Shown: in pieces, positions 9,758 to 21,420 of the stretch | How the letters are laid out: each line of letters opens with the position of its first letter | How positions within the stretch are numbered: the stretch's first letter is position 1 | NCBI GenBank assembly: GCA_944989445.1 | Contig: CALYLW010000288.1 | Span: 337,001 to 401,000 of the forward strand | Direction of reading: 5' to 3' | From: Ampullaceana balthica | Taxonomy: Eukaryota; Mollusca; Gastropoda; Lymnaeidae | Length of the DNA stretch: 64,000 nt | The notes under the pieces: generated by a model | What the model saw: only the letters and a program-made list of their open reading frames with translations | What the model was told of the DNA's origin: nothing | Database searches by the model: none | Translations under genes and position numbers: made by a program

Positions 9758-10711
9758 TTTGCAACGCAGTGTAAACCTGTTCTCCAGTGCCTGCACAAAC
9801 TTTGGTCTGTCAATCAACACCAAGAAGACTGAGGTCCTCCATCAGCCTGCGCCTGGAAGACCCTACGTAAAGCCCAACATCACTGTCAACGGCCAGAGAC
9901 TCAATACAGTGCACCGGTTCACATACCTAGGCAGCACACTGTCTCAAAATGTCACCATCGATGACGAAGTGAACGTCAGAATTGCCAGAGCCAGCTCCAC
10001 TTTTGGCAGGTTGTACCCTAATGTCTGGAACAGAAGAGGCATTACCATCCAGACCAAGCTGAAAGTGTACAGGGCAGTGGTGCTCCCCACACTGCTTTAT
10101 GCTTGTGAAACTTGGACTGTTTATCAGCGCCATGCAAGAAAGCTGAACCACTTTCATATAACAAGCCTCAGGAAGATTCTCGGCATAAAGTGGCAGAACA
10201 AAATTCCAGACACAGTGGTACTGACCAAGGCAGGTCTCCCCAGCATCTTCACCCTCCTGATGCAGTCCCAGCTTCGCTGGGCAGGGCACGTTGTCCGAAT
10301 GCCAGACGAGAGACTGCCAAAGAGAATCTTCTATGGTGAGCTCCAGTATGGCCAGCGGTCCCACGGTGGGCAAAAGAAACGCTTCAAAGACACACTGAAA
10401 GCCTCAATGAAAGCGTTTGCCATAAATCCAGACACGTGGGAACGAGCTGCAATGGACCGATCCACCTGGCGCTCTTCCATCCACGAAGGTGCCAGGTCAT
10501 GTGAGGCAAACCGGATTACCGCCGCAGAAAAGAAGAGGCAAGCCCGAAAGGCCCATGCTGTCAACCCTCCAGGAGATGTCGCACTCGCCCCCTGTCCATT
10601 CTGTTCCCGAACCTTTCGTGCAAGGATCGGCCTAATCAGCCATCTGCGCACGCACAGAAAACCCTCGGATGACTAGAGTGGTCCTCGTCGTATCGACGGA
10701 CGAACGAACGA
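9758..10711 (+). mobile_element. 5'-truncated RTE-like LINE with 16-bp target duplication
   Basis: Bounded by the exact direct repeat ATCTTTTTAATTTTGT at 9742-9757 and 10712-10727. The 3' end finishes in GACGGACGAACGAACGA. The reading frame is open from the truncation point to the stop at 10676. The clean duplication and undamaged frame indicate a recent insertion. Confidence 0.8.
9759..10676 (+). pseudogene. LINE RT C-terminal region with terminal C2H2 finger
   Basis: About 305 codons without a stop, coding for the post-catalytic part of a non-LTR reverse transcriptase. Motifs in order are FGLSINTKKTEVL, FTYLGSTLSQN, LLYACETWTVYQRHARKL, LRKILGIKWQNKIPDT, QLRWAGHVVRMPDERLPKR and GGQKKRFKDTLK. 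The last 25 residues form a classical zinc finger, CPFCSRTFRARIGLISHLRT ending in His (CX2C...HX3H). The catalytic YADD region lies upstream and was lost at 5' truncation, so this copy cannot act by itself. The in-frame ATG at 9738 is in flanking DNA and is not a real start. Best placed in the RTE-like group. Confidence 0.75.
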
Positions 10712-10727
10712 ATCTTTTTAATTTTGT

Positions 10728-11073
10728 ATGTTTCACTTTTCGACTTTCTGTTACACAGCCACGGAAAAACCAAATGACGGACGGGGACCAAATTTGGCAG
10801 GACGGTTCCTTTTACACTGAAGATGGTTTTAAGTTAGTTTTTGTAATTGTCCCTTTTGCCCAAATCCCGTAAATTAAATATTCAGAAAATGCAGAGACAA
10901 AGAATGAAAAATTTAACCTCATTTCTATATTGAACAACTTTACGCGGACGTTCAAATTCCGTTCAAAGCGAGTTATTTTTTGTGACGTTTCTTTTTCTTT
11001 CCCAATACTTTATTTCAGCGGTGCGCATAAAAAAAAATAATATTCTCTTATTACGGTGCGCACATTTTCGTGT
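10728..11073 (-). repeat. Helitron-like repeat A, reverse partial copy
   Basis: Shares GTAATTGTCCCTTTTGCC, TTTACGCGGACGTTCAAA and AGCGGTGCGCA blocks with the copies at 16553-16853 (reverse) and 14540-14620. The pogo-like element has inserted at its right end. Repeat sequence resumes at 14167 as CGCTTCTTAATTTGAGC. Confidence 0.5.
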
Positions 11074-11074
11074 A

Positions 11075-14000
11075 GGGGAGACCGGGGCAAGATGACGACG
11101 TTAACAATTGAAGTTGTTTATTACTTTATTTTTAAGGATAGTAAAATTAATTTTACATAAACTGTTAGATTAGCCATTTGTGGCATTAAATATAATAGAA
11201 TTTTATTATTTAAATGAAAGAAATAGTGTATAATTAAATTTTTCCACAGCCATATCAAATTTTCATCTTGCCCCAGTACCGGGGCAAGATGATTTTGACC
11301 TTGGGGCAAGATGGCAACACTAAAAAAAAGTTGAACACATTTTTAAAAAAAATTATGCTATATTGTTTATCAAATGATAAGTTTTGCAGCTAACAATAGT
11401 CACAAATAAAAATGCCATTTTCATAATTGGAACATTCCTCATGCCACCACTCTTGGCATTTACAGCACTGGATCCATTCTTCTGTTGGGGGGTCACAATA
11501 TTCCTCTTCGCAGGCAGGACATCTTATAGCTACACCCTTTGAAGTTGATGCGACTGGACTGTTTGATCTAACCATTATAGAATTAGGCCCGCAGGAACTT
11601 AGTTTTAGTTTTTTTACTACCTGTTTAGCTTCACGAGCTTCTTTTCTCTGTTTTTTTAAACTTTCCTGTTCTTCCTTTTGCCTTTCCTTTTCTTGTAACA
11701 TTTCTTTGACGGGTGTGCTTGTAAGAATGCTTGAGCTCAGTTTTTTGCTTTTCTTTTTATCACATCGTTTTGCTTTAGGCAATGGTTTCAAATCAAAAAC
11801 ACTACCAGGCTTTTTTGGTGCATCAGATTCAGCATTTGCAATAAGTTTTGGTTCTTCTGGAGGGTTTATAATTTGGTTTTCTACTGCAACTGCAAGGGTC
11901 TGAGGATTAGCAATATTATTCTCAGTTTCATCACCAACAACATCATGGTCGGTAGTTTTTGCAGCAGCAAAGTCATTTTCGCTAAACACAAGAGGGTTAT
12001 GAGGCTCGATCCCACATTCTTTAAACCCATTAACAGCATTTCCAACTGTAGCTGCTTTGAAGTATGCGGTGCTCAAAAGCTCGCCGATATTTCTGTCTGT
12101 GATAGGTTGTCCTGGATGAGTGACCATAAAGTTATCACATGCTTGGCTATAGTAGGTCTTCAATGGGCCAAAAAATGACACATCAAGGGGCTGGAGACGA
12201 TGTGATGTGTGGGGCGGCAGCCCAACCATGATGATGTTTTTCTCTCTGCAATATAAGATAGCCCCCAAAGTTATGTGAGTTTTGTGGTTGTCTATAATCA
12301 ACAAAGCAGGAGATTCTTTGCTTGGTTTCACGTGAAGATAAAAGTGCTTCAAAAAAGATAAAAAGGAGCCCTCATTGCTCCAGCCGTTATCACTGCAGTG
12401 GCCTACAGTTCCTGGTGGTGCTCTTTCTACAAGCTCAGGAAGCATTCGTTTTCTGGCAAAAATCAGAAAAGGTGGCAGGTAAAAGCCAGTTGCGCTAATG
12501 CAACAAATAATTGTTACATTCCTTCCTCTCTCTGCTGAAACAATTTTAGAAACTCTTTTAGATCCTTTAGGACTGATAACCATGGGTAGCTTATTAGGCA
12601 CAGTTGACAGACCTGACTCATCTGCATTGTAGATTGAAGAAGCAACAAACTTATATTTTTCCCGTTGCTCCCTTAAAATGTTGAAAAACTTGTCTACACT
12701 TGGTTTATTGAAACCCATTGCTCTGGCAATCGATGTTGCTTCTGGTTTACGTACACTGAATTTATGTTTTTTCATAAAGTTAGCCAGCCAATCTTCTCCC
12801 GCTACTTTTGTATCCTTGTTGAACGGATGCAAAATAGCACATTGCTCAGCAAAGTCAAAAACCAGTCTTCTACACTGTTTCTTTGTTAAGCCAAATAACA
12901 TTTTGTCCATTGCTGTAAAATAGGATTTTAATTGTTCTTGTTGTGCATCACTGAAGACTTCTCTAAATCTTCCTCCATGAACCGGAATCTCCTGAAATAA
13001 AAATTAGCATTTTAGGAAAAAAAGTTTCAGGATTTAGATTTTACAGATTTGAATACATATTTAACCATGATGTAAAACAAGAGGTTAGGTCAATAACTAG
13101 GTAGGCTACCAATAAATTATTTTCTTAAAGCTTACTAAACAAATTATTATTTATACACACATTTTCATTTTTTTTCAAGTGGCGACGAAGAGTAGCTTCA
13201 GGTATATTAAATGCATTTGCAGCAGCCAAGCAGCTCATACGTCCTTCTTTAATATTTTTTAGAGCAGAGGCCATAGATTCTTTGTTCCATTCACCTCTTG
13301 AGGATTTCTTCTTATAGTGTCTAACCATATCTGAAATATATATATCATTATTTAACATTTGTAACTAAATATTAATTAAATAACTATTAAAATTATATTA
13401 TGCCTCTAAAGTTAAAACTAAATTTAAAAATACATTTATTCATTTAGTGTATGTGTATATTTTTATAGTTCATTTAATATTTAAGAACCTTGTATTCAAT
13501 TCGGCAATCTTGAACCCCTCAAAAGCTGGATAAAAACAATTAATTTCAAATTATTGCTACGAGCATAAATAAACACTATCTCGAGCTATAATAATGAGCA
13601 AACAAACACAAATAATTTTAAAAATAATTATTAAAACGTACATAGACTAGATAGTAAACAAATCTGTGATATGTCTACAGGAGATATTTAATCCGAAACG
13701 AGATAAACTGAACTATTGATAATTATAGTTAGTTTAATAAATTCCAAAACACGGAAGAAAATGGCAAGCTCGTCATCTTGCCCCCGTCCTCTTGCCCCGA
13801 ACTGTCTGTTTTTGAATATTCGTTTTTATTGCCATGAAGAAAGGCGATTACTTGACATTTATTCATGGTAATAGATAGTATTAGAATTAATTAAATCATA
13901 AATATAAAAGATAGACGAAATATCTTACCTGTTTCGCCAGCAGAGCTTATTTACACATACCTAAAAGTTATAACGTGTCAGCGGTAAATAAACAAAGCTT

Positions 14001-14166
14001 CATAACTTGAACAAAAATGGTGGTTTCGGCGTTTTTTCCTCTGTTGTTAAACGAACGGCCGATAAGGGAGCATGCATTGTTTTGTTTGTGCTGCCACCTA
14101 TTGAGAAACTGAAAAATTAGGACGTTTTTCATCTTGCCCCGCTCGTCATCTTGCCCCGGTCTCCCC
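11075..14166 (-). mobile_element. Complete pogo/Tigger-like DNA transposon
   Basis: 3,092 bp with matching terminal inverted repeats: left GGGGAGACCGGGGCAAGATG, right the exact reverse complement, ending GGTCTCCCC. A TA lies on each side (11073-11074 and 14167-14168), the target duplication of the Tc1/mariner-pogo superfamily. The motif GGGGCAAGATG or its complement is repeated near both ends. It encodes one spliced transposase with no visible disabling mutation. A paralogous empty site at 14580-14610 shows the target before insertion. Confidence 0.88.
11390..13328 (-). CDS. Pogo-like transposase with PHD finger (two coding exons)
   Basis: Predicted 589-residue transposase encoded by 13161-13328 and 11390-12991. 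The first exon (56 codons) starts at MVRHYKKKSSRGEW and is a pipsqueak-type helix-turn-helix (AANAFNIPEATLRRHLKK). The donor GTGTGT after NEN and the acceptor TTTCAG at 12992 join in phase 0 to EIPVHGGRFREVFSD. A Tc5/CENP-B-type DNA-binding segment (EDWLANFMKKHKFSVRKPEA) follows. Next is a DDE_1 catalytic domain with IYNADESGLSTVP, ALLIIDNHKTHITL and PPHTSHRLQPLDV. A basic coiled-coil-like tail (EKERQKEEQESLKKQRKEAR) leads to a C-terminal PHD finger, CPACEEEYCD to CSNYENGIFICDYC. A splice acceptor just before the ATG suggests a 5' untranslated exon. The protein would cut and paste the element from the nucleus. Confidence 0.85.
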
Positions 14167-14399
14167 TACGCTTCTTAATTTGAGCTGTGCAGTACAAAGA
14201 ATTGTCATTTTCTTTACTGTTTCTTTCTATATATTATAGACACGTAAACATATTTAATTACAACTGCCACACGATGCATTAGGTTTAATTGTTTACATGT
14301 TTAAATTTAATTGCGAATTTTAAAAAAATATTTTCTTTTACATAACTCGACATTTATCAACATTTAAATCTCTAATAAAAATGCAGGACTAAACACAAA

Positions 14400-14482
14400 C
14401 CATAGATAAGCGTAGGACGCAATAATCTTCTGTATAGAAGGAGCGTCTGTAAACAGATAAGATAAGATAAGATAAGATTTAA
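14400..14482 (+). repeat. SINE 3'-tail fragment
   Basis: GGACGCAATAATCTTCTG then AGAAGGAGCGTCTGTAAACA and (GATAA)n. This is the tail of the tRNA-derived SINE seen in full at 44717-45000. Confidence 0.6.
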
Positions 14483-14639
14483 TAAAAAATCTATTTATGT
14501 AATAATTGTGTCAGTATTTTTTTCAAGGCTTCATTTTTAGCGGTGCGCATTCTAAAATCTTTTATCGCCCTATTACTTTGCGCACAATTTCTTGTACGCA
14601 TCTTAAATTTAGCTCTGTCCTATTAATATTATTAAACAA

Positions 14640-15062
14640 TTTAATTTGCAATGTCTGTCCGTGACGCTACTAATTTTAGAAAGCAGGGAAAACCAAATTA
14701 CTGCACCAATGCATCAAAAGGTTTGCAAATTAAAGATGCGCTGTAAAAAAATATTATATGACGTCATTGTTTTCGCTCATATTTTAATTTTGGAAAAGGG
14801 ATCAATGTAAAAAGAGGATTTGATGATAGGTAATTATAAAATTAAAAAACAAAGGGGGCGCCGTAGGTGCCCTACAACCCCTATTATAAAATACTTTTGT
14901 GTACATTTCAGAAAGTTTAATATTTCGTATTTATCAAACAAGGACAAGTTAGTTGGGCTTTTGAAAAGGTCGGCGCCCTAGGCGCCCTAAAAAAGTGCAT
15001 TTTTTATAAAATAAAGAGATTTCAGCTGAAAACTTCCGTCATTTTTGACGGGTGATACGCTA
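14640..15062 (+). mobile_element. Helitron-like repeat A copy
   Basis: Starts around TTTGCAATGTCTGTCCGTGA and ends GACGGGTGATACGCTAGT. A second copy begins immediately (15063, AATATAAACAATATAATTTG then the same TGTCTGTCCGTGACGCTA), so two copies are joined head to tail. The 3' CTAG plus T end and the lack of inverted repeats recall non-autonomous Helitrons or Helentrons. No Rep or helicase sequence is present. Confidence 0.45.
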
Positions 15063-15280
15063 GTAATATAAACAATATAATTTGCAATGTCTGTCCGTGA
15101 CGCTATGCGAGGTAACTCCCGATAAAAAATATGAAAATATAGGCGTAAAAATGTTGCGTTCGAGATTTAAAAAATGTGTTTCTAGCAATAAAATATTGTG
15201 ACGTGACGTCATTATTTGAGCTTTTATTAATTTGTGAAGGGAACGCAGTAAAAAGAGCCATGTTTTATTTGATGTGATTA
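15063..15280 (+). mobile_element. Helitron-like repeat A, second tandem copy (3' end lost)
   Basis: Begins at the junction described for the preceding copy and shows the 5' block TTTGCAATGTCTGTCCGTGA. The CTAG 3' end is not found, so the right boundary is approximate. Confidence 0.35.
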
Positions 15281-15680
15281 ATATTATTATTATTTTTTGT
15301 ATTAAATGTCCGTTTTTTGTGTATGTCCCCATGTCAATATTACGTACTTATTTATGAATTTAATATTCTATATTATTATATAACATTCGTTTTTCTGTTC
15401 ATGAAATTTACAATTGGTTGTCGTTTGGTTGTCAAGTTTCGATGCGTTTTGAAACTACAAAGCCATTATTTATTACTGCAAATGAAATTTGCCAACGTAT
15501 GCTTCAGTTTAGCGTTGTTTTTCTTTTATACACTTTGAGATTGCATATTTGTATGTTTAAAAAATAACATATTTAAAAATCGGACTCCTCCTCACAATAG
15601 TTTTTTTAAAATTGTTATTTACCTTTAATATTTTAATGCGTCTTAGACTAATTTGGAATGAAAAATCATTGCTTTTAATA

Positions 15681-16214
15681 TAGAACTGGAAGGGTTGCTG
15701 ACTTGAAAATAATGAAAACGTTTATTAGAATTCCTAAAACGTGCATATTAAATTTTATATACGATTACTTGAAGATAATGTAATATTCTCATTTATCCAG
15801 TGATTAACTTTACTTCAAAGGTTTCATGCAAAATAAATAGTTCATTGTAATTCATATTTGTAAATAGTTACAATTTTTTATTCACATGTTTTTGATAATG
15901 TAAAGGTAATAATGTATGGACCAATGGGCGCATTAACTGATAAGTCATAATAGATCTTGAAAAGGTGCTGACTTGACAATAATAAAAACCTTTATGTGAA
16001 TTACTAACACTTTTATATTAAATTGTAAATATGATTAACAGTTGATAATTTAATCTTTTCTGTTATCCTGTGACAAACTTTGCTTACTACGTTTCATGCA
16101 AAATGAATAGTTCTTTGTTATTAACATGTGTAAAAATTACATTTTATTTTTGACATGTTTTGGTAATGTTTTGGTAATAATGTATGGACAAATGGATAAA
16201 CTGACAAGTCATAA
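15681..16214 (+). repeat. Tandem duplication, two 265-270 bp units
   Basis: Unit 1 (15681-15950) and unit 2 (15951-16214) each run through GGTTGCTGACTTGA or GGTGCTGACTTGA, GTTTCATGCAAAAT, TAATAATGTATGGAC and AAGTCATAAT. The copies differ at many positions, so the duplication is old. Non-coding. Confidence 0.7.
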
Positions 16215-16552
16215 TCATCAATGAAGCTTAAACTGCTTCAAATCACAGATGTGCTTGATGTGGATCACATTACAGTCAAATAATTTATTTTTAAGTACTG
16301 TGCTGTATTATTGGTGCACTCATAATTCGTGCGCACTATTCAATGCCGCAAGTTAGCATCCGGCTGACTCCTCAGCAATATTTGTTAATATTTCGAACTT
16401 CAAACTTCTTTGCTGTAGTATCACCTTATGCTTTGTGTAATTCACTAAGCATTTACTATTATCCTGATTATATCATTATTATTCATGCAAACTTATATAA
16501 CTCGAAGCCTAAGCTTGGGGGTTTTCTCATTGCACATATATCCGTATATATA

Positions 16553-16853
16553 ATCAAAATATATACTCTGCTATGTCCGTTCGTAACGCTAGATTTTAGA
16601 AAGTGCACCGCTAAAAAAATATAGCGCTGAAAAAAAATACTGGAAAAAAAAACACAACAGAAAAAACGCTATTTTCAAACGTCCGCATAAAAATGTTCAA
16701 TATGGAAAAGATATTTAATTTTTCTCTCTTGGTCTCTACATTTTCTGATAATCTACTATGCGGCTTTCAGGCAAAAGGGACAATTACAAAAACTGAAATA
16801 TATCCATTTTGAAAACTTCCGTCATTTTTGACGGGTAATACACTAGTAACATT
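16553..16853 (+). mobile_element. Helitron-like repeat A copy
   Basis: 5' block GCTATGTCCGTTCGTAACGC, 3' end GACGGGTAATACACTAGT. Interior contains TTCAAACGTCCGCATAAAAA and AGGGACAATTACAAAAACTG, shared with the reverse copies at 10728 and 2265. Confidence 0.45.
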
Positions 16854-16859
16854 TATATT

Positions 16860-18960
16860 TTGTTTGTCTTTTACATAAGCTATTGTCTTTTTCATAAGCT
16901 ATACACTTATACAATTTAAACTTAGGCTACCGGACCTATTAACATAGTAGATTAAACTAAATGAAGTGATCCTGAAAACGCTTAATTATTTTGTTTTGCG
17001 AATTGAATTTGTTATGTTCATTCCTTTGTAGTTGGATTAATATAGGCCATTTTTAAAGGTGATTGTTGTCATTTTTTCACATTCGTTTTTTAAAAGATAT
17101 TTGATTTGTATTTTGTTTTTTAAATGTGGAATATATTTTCCTTATTTTTTGGAAACAAAATCTGTTGTTGGGCCATGAAAGTGATCAAAAAAGATTTTCA
17201 TTCCTTTATGATATTATACCAATTGCATAAAGCAGTAAATTTTAATCGTAAATGTAGACACAAATATATAATAAATCAATTTCCATGTTAGAACAACTAT
17301 AAATAGATTTTGGTGCAGTTGTTATGAGAAGACATTTTATTTAAGCCAGAATATTTCTATAACTATCTATTATTATTGTCTAAATACGGTGCGCACATTT
17401 TCTTGAATTCTTTTTAATACGATTGCTTTAGTTTCTTTCACGTATTTTAGAAAGTACATTTCATATATAACATTTGTAATTTAGATAGCGTATCACCCAT
17501 CACAAATGATGGAAGTTTTCAAAATAAATACACATCAGATTAAATAATAACGTAATACAGAACCTTCATTTATTTTATTTATTTTTATTTGATTTATTTA
17601 TTATCAAATTGAAAATTTTTATGCGGAACGTTCGAAAAGAGTCATATTTGGTGCAGTAATTTTTGGTGCGCACTATTGAACAAATCAGCATTACATCAAA
17701 GAAGCATTACATCCATTACGGGAATTATGTATGTTGATGATTTATTGGCGCTATAGGTTAAGTAGATGTTACCTTTGAGGGGGGGGGGTAGTGCCATATT
17801 ATCTTTATCTCATAGACGCTGATGCAGATATTGTATTAATTACAATTGTGTTACGATGCAGTGTCAGAAATATATATGAGCTTTTTTTTTAGTGACGACA
17901 GTGGTAGAGATCTTTTAGGAAAATGTCAACAAAGCAGTGGCCTTTTTTTAATGGATACAAACAAACAAACATACAAACATCAACTTAGCTTTATATATTA
18001 GATATGCGTTTAAATTAATTTATTTCAATTTTTCCACGATGCATTGGATTAATATTTTACATGTGTGAATGAAATTGCGATTTTTTAAAATATGATTCAT
18101 AACTCGACATTTAATTAAAAACCATAGATGTGGCGAGTTTATTTTATGTGGAAAGCGATGGCCTATGTCAAATAAAATTACACTTTAAAAAAAATTACAT
18201 AAGCTATATATATATATACACTATTATCTATACATTATAAACTCTTAACTACCGAAGGTATTAACTGAAGTTGACTAAATTTAATAAAGTGATCCTGAAA
18301 ACGCTTAATTAATATGAATTGCGAATTGAACATGATTAAAAAGTATCGTTCTGACCATTTTTCAGATGTACTTTTTAACAAACGGTTCAATCTTCTTTTT
18401 TTTATGTGGATATATTTTTGTTTTTCAGAAACAAAATCTGGTGTGAGTGTATTGAATATAATTTACAAAATATGATGCCTTATCAGAAATAGGGAACAAA
18501 AAATTATTGCTTTTTGAAATAATACACATTGCATAAAAACCGTAAATATAAATCGTAAAATTAAAAGACATAATAACATTTTTAAAAATATAATTTCCCT
18601 TTTCCAAAAATTATGAATACGTCAAAAGGAAGAATTATATTCGTCCAGTACATTTACTTTATAACAAGACTTTATTTTATGCGGCTAGCTTTCTATAATC
18701 TTTTATTGTATAAATATGGTGTGCACATTTTCTTGATATCATTTTAATAGGACGTTTTTTTTAAAAAAAGTATTTTAGAAAGAACATTTATAATTTTGTT
18801 TATTGGCCCTATGAGTTATGTAGCCTTTGCCTTTTTAAGGGATAGTGCCATATATTCTTTATCTCATAGACGCGGTGACAAATATTGTATTACTTACAAT
18901 TGTGTTACTATGCAGTGTCATAATTATATATGAAATTTTTGAGTGACGAGGGTGGTAGAG
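16860..18960 (+). repeat. Diverged direct duplication (about 1 kb units)
   Basis: 16871-17885 and 18195-18945 share a series of blocks in the same order. These are ACATAAGCTAT, AGTGATCCTGAAAACGCTTA, GGTGYGCACATTTTCTTGA, TTTATCTCATAGACGC and ATGCAGTGTCA. The second unit is shorter. No coding sequence. Confidence 0.55.
17487..17690 (-). mobile_element. Helitron-like repeat A, reverse copy
   Basis: Starts with TAGCGTATCACCCATCACAA, the reverse complement of the GGGTGATACGCTA 3' end. It continues to GGAACGTTCGAAAAGAGT and GGTGCGCACTATT. It lies inside the first unit of the duplicated region. Confidence 0.4.
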
Positions 18961-20689
18961 CTCTTTCGGAAAACCTATCAGTTATGTTTATTTAGTACAA
19001 GTGGGAATGAAATAGTAAATTTAGTTATTATAGGCGTCAAGATTCATTATTTAATAACTCGTAATCTTTTAAATAGTAAGGTAATGTTAAAACGTACTGC
19101 TTTAAGTGAAAACAACTCACGCGATAAAATGGTAAAAATTAAATAATTGTGTCTGGTTTTTTTTCTATCTTTTTTTCTTAAATATATTTAATTATATTTT
19201 TTTTCTTCCTTAAAATGAAATATCTCTGTTTCCCATACGATTTTAACTAATAGATGAATCTGAAATATGACTTGGTAACTAATACTGGGGAAAAGGGTCA
19301 GCACACTCCCGCTACGAAGTGCGGGTATATTTATAGTATATAAATATAACTGAATGTTAAAGCGTAAATGATAGTTATTTTGTTAAACTGGAATAAACAG
19401 GCAGGAAGCTTTAAAGTCATGAAAAGAAAATTTCTCGTAAAAAAATTAAAATAATTATCAATAACAATATTTACAGATCTTAACTACTTTAATCTTCTGA
19501 TCTTATGTTATATTTAAACCCTTGCAATTTATACACAGTGAACATATTTTAATAAGAAAAAAAATCCATCGTAAAAGTAATGTGTGAGTGGGGGAGGTTG
19601 AGTGAATTTACCGCATTTGACTACGCCACTAAGACAAAAAATATGTCTTTTAAATCTGAAACGACTACTTTATATTTAAAAAAATATTAAGTAGTCTTTT
19701 TAAGCTCAAAATAGGCACTTTGAACCAAACATAAAAAAGACCAAACTTAATGTGATGAAGTAGCCACTCATCGAATTTGAGGCGGATATCTTGAACAATA
19801 AAGATATATTTTGGTAATTGTTCTTTTTTCCAGAGTGGTGTTTGAAACTATTTTTCAGCCATCCTGATATCTTTTACGATTAATGGTCTTTATAAAAAAA
19901 ACTATGACATAAAATTTAAAATGGATAACTCATATAAAAGAGAAAGTTTTTGTTTTTATTTTTTTCAAGATTAAGTTTATCCATTAGGATATCAATTAAG
20001 GATCCTATTTCCGAAGTGGAAAAAAAAACACGAAGTTCCTCTTTTTGCACTTGGCTGGGGCACCACTAACTCTCTTTAAAAAATAATGGGGATACCGTTT
20101 TAATTTTGCTTAGCTTGGCATTGGATAGAAATGTTTGTTAATTTTTTTGTGTGTACCTGGTACATGGCAACATTAGCTTTTAGGGAAGACAATTAAAATA
20201 TAGTTTTTTTTTAAATTTTATATTGATTATGCATCAAGATTATTCATAAAAATATTTTTTTAATTTAAGGTGTAGTTTTATATTTCGCAGAACAAGATGA
20301 GGGTATGTCAACAATTTAATTGACTTTATTTTTAAAAAATGAACAAAACTATTTACAGCCACTAAAAATTTATAATGAAAACTTTACGATTGCTTATCAA
20401 GTTTACAAGCAAATATATTACATTCCTTACGAAAAATAGATAATATTGCGATGTTTAGAATGAGCAAGCAGAACACGAGAGGGGGCAGCGATTGGAATTA
20501 AAATATGGGATGTATTTTTTGCAACAAAGCGATGCAAGACAGCACATAGGATGACCAAGAACACAAAATTTGACAACTTTAACAGAATTTCTACTAATCA
20601 ACATTACTTATACTCTGCAAATAATGTGTGTAGATTAGAGCCAGGTGATTTTTATATAAATTTGAGTACGTTAAGCATTAAATCCACCC
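18961..20689. other. AT-rich sequence, nothing recognised
   Basis: Only short random reading frames. A small GC-richer patch (CACTCCCGCTACGAAGTGCG) at about 19300 is not assignable. Confidence 0.4.
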
Positions 20690-21420
20690 AGTGGCGTAGC
20701 GAGGGAGGGGGTGGCAGGGGACAAATGCCCCGTGCGGCACTTTGCCATGGGTGGCAAATTCCTAGTAGTTTTTATATAGTGGCTAACAATGAGAATTTTA
20801 TAAGAAAGTGAAGCTTCTAATCGAAATAAAATAAAAGCCAAATAAGAAATTAATAATAGGAATAAAGGAACTATTATAAAGCATGTGGACTTTTCAACTG
20901 CGAAAACTTCATAAATTCTTCTGATACTAATGCTACTGTTCTGGAAATCAGAGCCTTATGTGGTATTTACTTAATTGATTCTTAAAATTTGACAGCCACT
21001 TCTGTTGTAAAAGCAAATCGCACTGTACATTATCAATTTGAAACATCAGCTAATCGAATTCTCCGAGGGGCACATTATTTGGGGGGGGGGAGCGGCAAAT
21101 TCCTCGTTGTTAAGTAAGTATCTTCTAAAAATAAATAAAGTTTAATAAAATAAAAGAGAAGCAAAGATTTTTTTTTAATGAAGAAACTATATTAAAATAC
21201 GTGAGTGTTTTTTTATTCCAAAGTTTCAAACTCCTATTCTCCTATTAATCTAAAGACGTCTGATACTAATGCTACTGAGCTGAAAAACATAGGGGCTGAA
21301 GTAGTGTACGAGCATGACAATTATGTTCTGGTACATATAATTGATTTTAGCGTTGGTAAACTACTGGAACAAAATTGTTGGTGTACTTATATGGTTTATT
21401 CTTTCAAAGCATGACTATTT
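20690..21420 (+). repeat. Tandemly duplicated repeat, two units of about 370 bp
   Basis: Unit 1 starts at CCAGTGGCGTAGCGAGGG with GGGTGGCAAATTCCT. Unit 2 starts near 21065 with CGAGGGGCACATTATTTG and GCGGCAAATTCCT. Both then carry TCTGATACTAATGCTACTG (near 20915 and 21259). GTGGCGTAGC-type starts are common at ends of animal transposable elements. No intact ORF. Confidence 0.5.

Noticed and set aside
9927..10651. Antisense frames over the 9758-10711 LINE
   Set aside because: The plus-strand frame carries all RT motifs; the antisense frames do not.
11427..12923. Plus-strand frames over the pogo-like transposase
   Set aside because: Shadows of a minus-strand protein with clear HTH, DDE and PHD motifs.
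16343..16624. 93-codon plus-strand frame
   Set aside because: Its 3' part runs into the start of a Helitron-like repeat and its composition is that of AT-rich non-coding DNA.
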